NCBI GenBank assembly: GCA_045536025.1
Contig: JAZSMT010000036.1
Location: 1-40,263, forward strand
Direction: 5' to 3'
Length of the DNA: 40,263 nucleotides
Source: HGM11412 sp045536025
GTDB lineage: Bacteria > Bacillota > Clostridia > Christensenellales > Borkfalkiaceae
The position numbers and the translations under genes were made by a program. Positions 34,795 to 40,263 of the stretch are shown here, piece after piece. The notes below the pieces were generated by a model. The model had not been told where the DNA came from and searched no databases. It saw only the letters and a program-made list of their open reading frames with translations. Each line of letters opens with the position of its first letter. Position 1 is the stretch's first letter.

Positions 34795-34823
34795 TTAACA
34801 AATTGTATTTATATAATTGTTAA
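34795..34823. promoter_or_regulatory. Inverted repeat in the creatinase-like/AraC divergent region (candidate operator)
   Basis: TTAACAA (34795-34801) and TTGTTAA (34817-34823) are inverted and centred 22 bases apart, two helical turns. The site lies about 30 bases upstream of the AraC -35 and 43 bases upstream of the divergent ATG. In such AT-rich DNA a 7-bp repeat can arise by chance. Confidence 0.3.
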
Positions 34824-34852
34824 ATATTTTTGCACTTTCGTAAATTTATTTA

Positions 34853-34881
34853 TTGACGTTACAATTTTTTTACTTTATAAT
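34853..34881 (+). promoter_or_regulatory. Promoter of the AraC-family gene, abutting the ATG
   Basis: TTGACG (34853-34858), exact 17-base spacer, TATAAT (34876-34881), then six bases to the ATG at 34888. The strong match to consensus with no ribosome-binding site makes this the clearest leaderless candidate of the window. Confidence 0.75.
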
Positions 34882-34887
34882 TTAGTT

Positions 34888-35742
34888 ATGGAATTTATTA
34901 TTAAATCATTAAAAACTGAATTTGAAATTACGGGCGTAGCAAACGTACACTTTTTTGAATTTGACAAAAACTACGTAACCGAAATTGACAAACACCCCTT
35001 TTACGAGTTAATTTTCGTATCAAACGGCGAATTAAAAGTTATATCAGAAAGTTTTACTGGTAGTTTAGAAAAAAACCACATGATTATACATACACCAAAT
35101 GAAAAGCACTCGCTGTCATCTGGTAATAGTTCGGCAACCGTTATTATAATAGGCTTTACCTGTAAAGGAATAAACGATTGCTTAACTAATACACCATTAA
35201 TTTTAAGCGATATTCATATAAAAACGCTTGCAGAAACGGTAAAAGAAGCCAGAAACGTATTTGCGCCACCACATAACGTTCCCGTCTATAATATGAAAAA
35301 GAATAAAAACCAAATTTACGGCTCTGAACAAATGCTTAAAGTATCTTTAGAGCGCTTTTTTATTAATCTTATACGTGAAAATTCTAAAACTTATTTTAAA
35401 GAAGTTCAGTCGAATAATTTTAACGTTAAAGAAATTGTAAGCTATATTGACGATAAATATAAAGAAAAAATAACGCTTAATGAGCTATCTTTTATATTTG
35501 GAACAAACCGCACGACGCTATGTAAAGAATTTAAACTTGCAACTGGAAAATCGGTTCTTAATTACGTTTTAGAAAAGAAAATTAACGATGCCAAAGCGAT
35601 GATTTCAAATACTAATGATACGTTTACTGAAATTTCGAACATGTTAAATTTTGAAAGTATCCATTACTTTACGCGACTTTTTAAGAAAAAGACAGGCTAT
35701 TCGCCTAAAGAATATAGAAAACTTAATAAAAAAGATGGTTAA
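34888..35742 (+). CDS. AraC-family transcriptional regulator with N-terminal cupin
   Basis: 284 residues. The N-terminal half (about 20-105) is a cupin-like ligand-binding domain (HPFYELIFVSNGELKVI, IIHTPNEKHSL). The C-terminal part (about 178-280) has two helix-turn-helix units: ITLNELSFIFGTNRTTLCKE and the conserved FTEISNMLNFESIHYFTRLF with KKKTGYSPKEYRK. It most likely controls the divergent creatinase-like operon in response to a small molecule, an inference from the arrangement. There is no Shine-Dalgarno sequence. Confidence 0.9.
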   Translation: MEFIIKSLKTEFEITGVANVHFFEFDKNYVTEIDKHPFYELIFVSNGELKVISESFTGSLEKNHMIIHTPNEKHSLSSGNSSATVIIIGFTCKGINDCLTNTPLILSDIHIKTLAETVKEARNVFAPPHNVPVYNMKKNKNQIYGSEQMLKVSLERFFINLIRENSKTYFKEVQSNNFNVKEIVSYIDDKYKEKITLNELSFIFGTNRTTLCKEFKLATGKSVLNYVLEKKINDAKAMISNTNDTFTEISNMLNFESIHYFTRLFKKKTGYSPKEYRKLNKKDG

Positions 35743-35754
35743 TACCATCTTTTT
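35729..35754. terminator. Bidirectional terminator between the AraC gene and azlD
   Basis: 11-bp stem AAAAAGATGGT/ACCATCTTTTT with a TAAT loop. The AraC-gene stop codon (35740-35742) forms part of the loop, and azlD ends at its right edge. Confidence 0.85.
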
Positions 35755-36064
35755 ATATAATTATACTCGTTATTAAGACGGCGATAACGGCAAGTATTGC
35801 AACCACCACGAGTGAGCGTTTTGAAAGTGATGCAACGAGGGCAACCACCGTTCCAACTATACCTGTAATTACACTTCCTGTAACGAAAAATATTGACGGA
35901 AACGTCATAGCAGTTAAAACTGCATACGGTATATAGTAAAGAAGGCTTTTTAAAAAGGTTGATTTTATCTTATTTTTTACAAAAATAAAGGGAATTAGCC
36001 TAATAAGATAGGTAACTAACGCCATAACTGCAACTAAAATTATCATATTCAGCGTTTTATCCAT
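35753..36064 (-). CDS. azlD: Branched-chain amino acid exporter subunit AzlD
   Basis: 103 residues with about four hydrophobic helices (residues 3-22, 40-58, 62-82, 86-103) and the AzlD feature TYLIRLIPF near the N-terminus. It pairs with AzlC to export branched-chain amino acids or their analogues across the membrane. GGAGGAGG precedes the ATG, and the gene overlaps the azlC end by 8 bases, so the two are coupled. Confidence 0.88.
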   Translation of the reverse strand: MDKTLNMIILVAVMALVTYLIRLIPFIFVKNKIKSTFLKSLLYYIPYAVLTAMTFPSIFFVTGSVITGIVGTVVALVASLSKRSLVVVAILAVIAVLITSIII

Positions 36065-36764
36065 TGCAACCCTCCTCCTTTACTGGAAATAAAATAGCAC
36101 CGATAACAGCTGATATAAGCGCACAAATTATATATGCAATTCCACTTGATATTTGAGATAATAAAGGGATAAAGTAAAAACAGCAAGAAAGCCCTGCACT
36201 TATAAATACGACGGGAATAACTTTTTTATCTTCAAGCGCGGTAGGAATTATTATTGCAATAAACATAGAAAATAACGCAATCGAAAGAGCGTTTACTATA
36301 ATTTGTGGCAAAACACTTCCCATTATAGCGCCGATTGCCGTGCCAGAAGTCCAACCTATAACCGGTAGTAAAATTAAGCCGTACATATAGCTTTTTGAAA
36401 CTTCTTTTTTTGAAACTGCTACTGCAAAAATCTCGTCAGTTATACCAAAAGCGCACAAAAACCTATCGAGCAACCTAAATTTACCGTCAAGTTTTTGTGA
36501 TAACGTTAAGCTCATTAAAAAATACCTTGCGTTAATAACGAGTTGTGTAACGATAATCTCAAAAACACTTCCTAATACCGCAATAACGGCAATACCTGCA
36601 AGCTGGCCGGCTGACGTTAAGTTTGTTATTGAAATTAAAATCGAAATATAATAAGGAATGCCCATACTACTTGCTGTAACGCCAAAAGCGATTGAAACAG
36701 CAAAATACCCAAACGCTATAGGAATTCCATCTTTTAATCCATTTTTATAGGTAAGATTACACAT
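36057..36764 (-). CDS. azlC: Branched-chain amino acid exporter subunit AzlC
   Basis: 235 residues, strongly hydrophobic with around seven predicted helices. GLKDGIPIAFGYFAVSIAFG, TNLTSAGQLAG, INARYFLMSLTLSQKL and GITDEIFAVA are AzlC family landmarks. It forms the large subunit of the AzlCD exporter. No Shine-Dalgarno sequence is visible; a promoter with its -10 nine bases before the ATG suggests a leader of only 2-4 bases. A terminator for the upstream nahK gene ends just before this promoter. Confidence 0.9.
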   Translation of the reverse strand: MCNLTYKNGLKDGIPIAFGYFAVSIAFGVTASSMGIPYYISILISITNLTSAGQLAGIAVIAVLGSVFEIIVTQLVINARYFLMSLTLSQKLDGKFRLLDRFLCAFGITDEIFAVAVSKKEVSKSYMYGLILLPVIGWTSGTAIGAIMGSVLPQIIVNALSIALFSMFIAIIIPTALEDKKVIPVVFISAGLSCCFYFIPLLSQISSGIAYIICALISAVIGAILFPVKEEGCNG

Positions 36765-36773
36765 AACTTAATA

Positions 36774-36802
36774 AGTTTATCAAATTAAACAAAGTTTATC
36801 AA
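36774..36802 (-). promoter_or_regulatory. azlCD promoter, nearly abutting the ATG
   Basis: Minus strand TTGATA (36797-36802), exact 17-base spacer, TAAACT (36774-36779), nine bases before the ATG. This is a near-leaderless arrangement. Confidence 0.5.
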
Positions 36803-36804
36803 CA

Positions 36805-36831
36805 AAAAACGCACCAAAATGGTGCGTTTTT
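36805..36831 (-). terminator. Terminator after nahK
   Basis: 12-bp stem AAAAACGCACCA/TGGTGCGTTTTT with a 3-base loop, about 90 bases after the nahK stop on the minus strand. The gap 36832-36920 holds no gene. Confidence 0.75.
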
Positions 36832-36920
36832 AATTTATTTTTAGAAAATATAAAGAATATTTAGCTATTTTCTTTTTTTAAAATCAATTATTAACGGTGG
36901 GCGCACGCCACTAGAATAAT

Positions 36921-38015
36921 TTATCTTTTGTAGTATTTATCTACGATTTTATTCATCTCGTCAAGACTTGCTTCCATATCTTTAACAAGTTTGAATTGCG
37001 TTCTTGCCCTATCTAAATTATGCCCGTCTCTATGCGTTCTAAAGTAAACGTCACCGTCTAAATAGTCAGCTAAAAACCTCATACCACACTCAAACGTCAT
37101 AAGTATCGCACCAAAAGCAAGATTATTCTTTTCAACCTCGGTTACGGTGTTTCCAAGTGCTTTTAGATAACCTTTAGTATAATATTCAAACAAGTCAATA
37201 TCAAAATTAACTTTAGATAAATCACGCTCGTCTTCAGCACCCGTGTTGCAACCAAACCTAATACTATCGCCAAAATCGTAGCAAATACTACCAGGCATAA
37301 TAGTGTCGAGGTCAATTACGGCAACGGGCTTGTTGGTAACGACGTCAAGCATAACGTTATTAAGTTTTGTATCGTTATGCGTAACTTTGGTAGGCATTTC
37401 GCCACTTTCAAGTAAATCAACGATTTTAGAGCAATAATTTTCTCTTTGAATAACGAAATCTATCTCGTCTTTAACGAGCTTTGCTCTATCAAATTTATCG
37501 GTATTTAAAGAGTTTTTAAAGTTTTTAAACCTAGAAACTGTATTGTGAAAATTTGGTATAACTTCATATAAAGCTTTAGCGTCAAACTCAGCAAGTAAAT
37601 TTGCAAATTCGCCAAACGCCACCGCACTTTGATAAAACTGATCGGGATTAGTTACCTTTTGATGTGCAACGGCGTCAGTTATAAATATATACATTCTAAA
37701 ATAACCGTCGCCATTTTCTGAGTGGTAATAAGATTTACCGTCCTTAGTGTAAACTAGCGACAAGCTTTCTCTATCGGGATTACCGCCCCTTTCAATAATT
37801 TTAGTTCTGTTATATTCAGTAACTAGCTTAATGTTATTCATAAGCATTTCAACGTTTGTAAAAAGCTTATTATTAATTTTTTGTAGAATATAATTTTTTT
37901 CTACGCCATTTTCTAAAACAACTGCAAGATACGTTTCATTAATATGCCCTTCACCATAACGTTCTACGGATAATACAGTTCCATCTATATTAAAATTTTT
38001 AACTACGTTTTTCAT
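36921..38015 (-). CDS. nahK: N-acetylhexosamine 1-kinase (NahK-like, APH-fold)
   Basis: 364 residues, the same length as Bifidobacterium NahK (about 359) and strikingly similar along its whole length: YGEGHINETYL, VTHNDTKLNN (211-220), VIDLDTIMPGS, DFGDSIRFG, EDERDLSKV and FECGMRFLADYLDGDVYF. Asp215 in HNDTK is the likely catalytic base, and Asp236 and Asp247 are likely metal ligands. NahK phosphorylates GlcNAc or GalNAc at C1 in the lacto-N-biose/galacto-N-biose pathway. No other gene of that pathway is nearby, so a related hexosamine substrate is possible. GGAGG lies upstream and it has its own promoter. Confidence 0.88.
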   Translation of the reverse strand: MKNVVKNFNIDGTVLSVERYGEGHINETYLAVVLENGVEKNYILQKINNKLFTNVEMLMNNIKLVTEYNRTKIIERGGNPDRESLSLVYTKDGKSYYHSENGDGYFRMYIFITDAVAHQKVTNPDQFYQSAVAFGEFANLLAEFDAKALYEVIPNFHNTVSRFKNFKNSLNTDKFDRAKLVKDEIDFVIQRENYCSKIVDLLESGEMPTKVTHNDTKLNNVMLDVVTNKPVAVIDLDTIMPGSICYDFGDSIRFGCNTGAEDERDLSKVNFDIDLFEYYTKGYLKALGNTVTEVEKNNLAFGAILMTFECGMRFLADYLDGDVYFRTHRDGHNLDRARTQFKLVKDMEASLDEMNKIVDKYYKR

Positions 38016-38046
38016 AATTCCTCCATTTAACAGTTTTTACTACTAA

Positions 38047-38074
38047 ATTATATCATAATTAACTAATAACACAA
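38047..38074 (-). promoter_or_regulatory. nahK promoter
   Basis: Minus strand TTGTGT (38069-38074), 16-base spacer, TATAAT (38047-38052). The leader of about 25 bases contains GGAGG. Confidence 0.55.
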
Positions 38075-38103
38075 GCGTTTTATTAAACTTTTAGCGTAAA
38101 AAA

Positions 38104-38138
38104 ATAAATGTCCACCAGCTTAGCTGGTGGACATTTAT
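38104..38138 (-). terminator. Terminator after glnA
   Basis: Perfect 16-bp stem with core GTCCACCAGC/GCTGGTGGAC, a 3-base loop and a run of seven Ts on the minus strand. The glnA stop codon touches its edge. Confidence 0.92.
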
Positions 38139-39562
38139 TATAAATTATAGTATTTTTCAAATTCAGCAGGATGCGGTATTTTTGAAAGTTCAGAAAGTTC
38201 AGTTCTTTTTGACTTTATAAAGTTTTTAATAAGTTCTTCTGGGAATACTCCACCTTGAGTAAGATAATCGTGATCGCTTTCAAGCGCGTCAAGAGCTTCG
38301 TCAAGCGAGGTGGGAAGATGTTTAAGTTTTGCTTTTTCCTCTTCTGGTAAATGATAAAGGTTAACGTCGTACGGCCCCCAACCGTTAGCGTGCGGATCAA
38401 TTTTATTCTTAATACCGTCAATACCAGCCATTAATATTGCAGCATAGCAGAAATATGGGTTGCAAGTTGCGTCAGGGTTACGAAGCTCAAAACGGCGCTT
38501 ATCCGGGCTTTTTGCATAAGCAGGTATTCTAATTACCGCACTGCGGTTAGAGGTTGCGTAACCTACGGTTACGGGCGCTTCAAAACCAGGAACTAAACGC
38601 TTAAACGAGTTAGTGCTAGGGTTAGTAAGAGCGCAAAGAGAGTTAATATGCTTTAATAAACCGCCCATAAAGTAATGCGCTTCTTTAGAAAGGTTAGCAT
38701 AACCATTATCGTCACTAAATACAGGCGCACCATCCTTTAAAAGCAACATGTGAACGTGCATACCGCTACCCGCCTCGCCGTAAATGGGTTTTGGCATAAA
38801 CGTCGCGCTTTTTCCGTATTTGAGCGCGGTGTTATGAATAACGTATTTTATCCACATCGTAGCGTCCGCCATGGTAGACATTTTGCCAAGCTGAGGCTCA
38901 ATTTCAAATTGACCGCTTGCAGCAACTTCTGGATGATGATAGTTAATTTCAATACCAGCATCTTTCATATGCATGCACATTTCACTTCTAATTTCGTAAG
39001 ACGCGTCAAACGGCTTAGCAACGTGATATGCTTTTTGCTTTGCTACGACACAACCTTTTCCTTGAACACCGCTATTCCAATACGATTGTTCTGCATCAAT
39101 AGAAACACCGATATTATTAGGCTGAACGTCCCACCCCACTTGGTCGAAAAGATAGAACTCGAATTCAGGAAGAATAAGCATAGTATCTGCTACACCCTCG
39201 TCTTGCATATACTTTTCAGCAGCGAGAACGATATTTCTAGGATATTGTGCAAGTGGACGGTTGCTTGGCGAGTCAATTATCATTGCGTTGCCCGTCATAG
39301 AAAGCGTAGGAATTTGACAGAAGGGGTCAATAACAGCCGTATCAGGATCGGGAATAAACACCATATCACTCTTTTCTACTACGGCATAGCCGTAGTTAGA
39401 AGCGTCAAACCCAACGCCGTTTTTCATAGTTTCTTCAGAAAAGTTTTCAGCTGGAATTGTAACGTGACGATATTGACCGTTCACGTCAACCATCTTAAAG
39501 TCAACCATCTTAATGCCGTGCTTATTTATAAGCTCGATAACGTCTTTAGGACTTTTTGCCAT
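38138..39562 (-). CDS. glnA: Glutamine synthetase, type I
   Basis: 474 residues, in the size range of the larger GSI-beta subclass. ATP-grasp-like catalytic motifs are clear: ILPEFEFYLFD, SGMHVHMLL, TNPSTNSFKRLVPGFEAPV, RIPAYAKSPDKRRFELRNPD. The segment NLYHLPEEE matches the NLYDLPPEE adenylylation site of proteobacterial GSI-beta, with the Tyr kept, though no adenylyltransferase is in the window. It makes glutamine from glutamate and ammonia with ATP in the cytosol. AAGGAG precedes the ATG and there is a dedicated promoter. Confidence 0.96.
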   Translation of the reverse strand: MAKSPKDVIELINKHGIKMVDFKMVDVNGQYRHVTIPAENFSEETMKNGVGFDASNYGYAVVEKSDMVFIPDPDTAVIDPFCQIPTLSMTGNAMIIDSPSNRPLAQYPRNIVLAAEKYMQDEGVADTMLILPEFEFYLFDQVGWDVQPNNIGVSIDAEQSYWNSGVQGKGCVVAKQKAYHVAKPFDASYEIRSEMCMHMKDAGIEINYHHPEVAASGQFEIEPQLGKMSTMADATMWIKYVIHNTALKYGKSATFMPKPIYGEAGSGMHVHMLLLKDGAPVFSDDNGYANLSKEAHYFMGGLLKHINSLCALTNPSTNSFKRLVPGFEAPVTVGYATSNRSAVIRIPAYAKSPDKRRFELRNPDATCNPYFCYAAILMAGIDGIKNKIDPHANGWGPYDVNLYHLPEEEKAKLKHLPTSLDEALDALESDHDYLTQGGVFPEELIKNFIKSKRTELSELSKIPHPAEFEKYYNL

Positions 39563-39594
39563 AAAATATCTCCTTTATGTGATTTTATATTAAT

Positions 39595-39623
39595 AATATA
39601 ACAATAAATTTTAAATTAGTCAA
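39595..39623 (-). promoter_or_regulatory. glnA promoter
   Basis: Minus strand TTGACT (39618-39623), exact 17-base spacer, TATATT (39595-39600). The -35 overlaps the nitroreductase stop codon. The leader is about 26 bases with a Shine-Dalgarno sequence. Confidence 0.65.
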
Positions 39624-40143
39624 TAGTTACAAGCTCGTCTAAACTTTTACGCTTTTTCTTTCTTATGGGATCACCGTCAACTGGATAGCCTAGCGTAATG
39701 ACTAGACGAATTTTATCTTTAGATTTTATTGTAGATTGAATTTCAGCCTCGTCAAACCATCCAAGTATACAACTACCAAGCCCTTGTGCGGTAGCTTCAA
39801 GTGTTAAATATGATACGGCTATTCCGATATCGATTGAGCGATAGTCGTTATTTTTGAGCTTAGCTCCAAGCGCTGCTGTCGCTACGTAGGGCTTTTCTGA
39901 AACGACGATAATAATAGGCGCTTTTAATGCAAATTTATTCATTCCCATACTAGTTGTAGCTTTTGCAACCTTATAAGCAAGCTCGCCCTTGCATATGGTA
40001 AAGTGATAAGGTTGACCGTTGCAAGCGGACGGCGCAAGCCTCACAGCCTCTAAAATTGCTTGAATTTTTTCAGGCTCAACTTGTCTTTCAGAATTATAAT
40101 TTCTAGTAGATTGTCTAATGTTTGCGATTTCTAAAAAATTCAT
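39616..40143 (-). CDS. Nitroreductase-family FMN oxidoreductase
   Basis: 175 residues from the ATG at 40143, beginning with MNFLEIANIRQSTRNY, the FMN-phosphate-binding start of the family. RLAPSACNGQPYHF and DIGIAVSYLTLEATAQGLGSC follow, and VITLGYPVD closes the FMN site. The family reduces nitro compounds, quinones or other substrates with NAD(P)H; the actual one is unknown. An ATG at 40173 exists, but GGAGGG sits 5 bases before the chosen start. The gene lies upstream of glnA with 53 bases between. Confidence 0.85.
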   Translation of the reverse strand: MNFLEIANIRQSTRNYNSERQVEPEKIQAILEAVRLAPSACNGQPYHFTICKGELAYKVAKATTSMGMNKFALKAPIIIVVSEKPYVATAALGAKLKNNDYRSIDIGIAVSYLTLEATAQGLGSCILGWFDEAEIQSTIKSKDKIRLVITLGYPVDGDPIRKKKRKSLDELVTID

Positions 40144-40177
40144 ATACCCTCCGTAAAATACGAGTAAAAGCACCCCT

Positions 40178-40209
40178 TAGTCGCTCTTCCCGTAGGGAAC
40201 TAGCGACAA
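40178..40209. repeat. Compound palindrome upstream of the nitroreductase gene
   Basis: Outer arms GTCGCT (40180-40185) and AGCGAC (40202-40207) enclose an inner stem TTCCC (40187-40191)/GGGAA (40195-40199). Together with the palindromes that follow, it looks like a REP- or MITE-like element. Confidence 0.5.
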
Positions 40210-40215
40210 CTAAAT

Positions 40216-40263
40216 AAATCCTTACGGATTTGTTATATTCGTCTAACGACGAGTTATATTGCC
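40216..40263. repeat. Start of a palindrome array with a GTTATATT spacer
   Basis: Hairpin AAATCC-TTAC-GGATTT (40216-40231), octamer GTTATATT (40232-40239), hairpin TCGTC-TAAC-GACGA (40239-40252), then octamer GTTATATT again (40253-40260). The unit length is 21 bases with different hairpin arms and a constant spacer. The array runs off the window edge. Confidence 0.5.

Noticed and set aside
36886..36904. Small GC-rich hairpin after nahK (GTGGGCG/CGCCAC)
   Set aside because: The stem has a bulge and no T run; the stronger hairpin at 36805-36831 is the better terminator.
38750..39601. Open frame of 283 codons on the + strand opposite glnA
   Set aside because: It is fully antisense to a clear glutamine synthetase, has a His- and Asn-rich composition without any recognisable domain, and lacks a ribosome-binding site.
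1..40263. CRISPR arrays, tRNA or rRNA genes, transposons, prophage
   Set aside because: I looked for direct repeat-spacer patterns, TTCGANTC arms and transposase motifs and found none; the recombinase stands alone with housekeeping neighbours.

Overview
The window is AT-rich (roughly 35-37% G+C by eye), densely coding, and reads as chromosome from a low-G+C, Gram-positive-type bacterium, most likely an uncultured Clostridia-like lineage. The reasons are a phenylalanine T-box leader ahead of pheST, a YunB-type sporulation protein, a Bacillus/Clostridium-type LexA, MutS2 with an Smr domain, a cysteine desulfurase-ThiI pair, and consensus sigma-A promoters. TGA is used as a stop codon, so the code is standard. 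I see no rRNA, tRNA, CRISPR array, transposase or prophage. No gene-free stretch exceeds 300 bases; the longest (4272-4556) is the T-box leader.

Layout. 1-3218 (+): 3' end of a ClpC-type ATPase, a sugar-phosphate isomerase/epimerase-fold protein, and glucose-6-phosphate isomerase. 3248-3526 (-): small unknown protein. 3630-4271 (+): yunB. 4276-8010: promoter, T-box, pheS-pheT. 8092-15444 (+): a compact operon of U32/RlhA-like protein, mutS2, a two-helix membrane protein, cysteine desulfurase and thiI. 15469-17640 (-): class A penicillin-binding protein. 17756-27073 (+): miaB-mutS-mutL-miaA followed by a SERCA-type calcium ATPase. 27118-27708 (-): lexA, divergent from a previously easy-to-miss 54-residue cysteine-rich protein (27801-27965, +). 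27972-30238 (-): a tyrosine recombinase and hflX as one operon; upstream of the recombinase lies a perfect 16-bp inverted repeat with a 6-bp spacer. 30475-31059 (-): YgjP-type metalloprotease. 31190-32434 (+): PadR-like regulator carrying four membrane helices. 32469-34752 (-): a three-gene cluster of creatinase-like M24 protein, sensory-rhodopsin-transducer (ASRT) family protein and creatininase-like hydrolase, divergent from an AraC regulator (34888-35742, +). 35753-36764 (-): azlC-azlD exporter. 36921-40143 (-): N-acetylhexosamine kinase, type I glutamine synthetase, nitroreductase. The right edge (40178-40263) begins a set of small palindromes separated by a repeated octamer.

Three observations stand out. 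First, eight genes (yunB, the U32 gene, miaB, lexA, the Cys-rich gene, ygjP, the AraC gene, azlC) have a promoter whose -10 box ends only 6-9 bases before the ATG and lack a Shine-Dalgarno sequence, pointing to leaderless or near-leaderless mRNAs; neighbouring genes have good ribosome-binding sites. Second, the recombinase with its adjacent inverted repeat resembles a single-recombinase XerS/difSL-like arrangement. Third, the creatinase-like/ASRT/creatininase-like cluster looks like an uncharacterised small-molecule pathway with its own AraC regulator.
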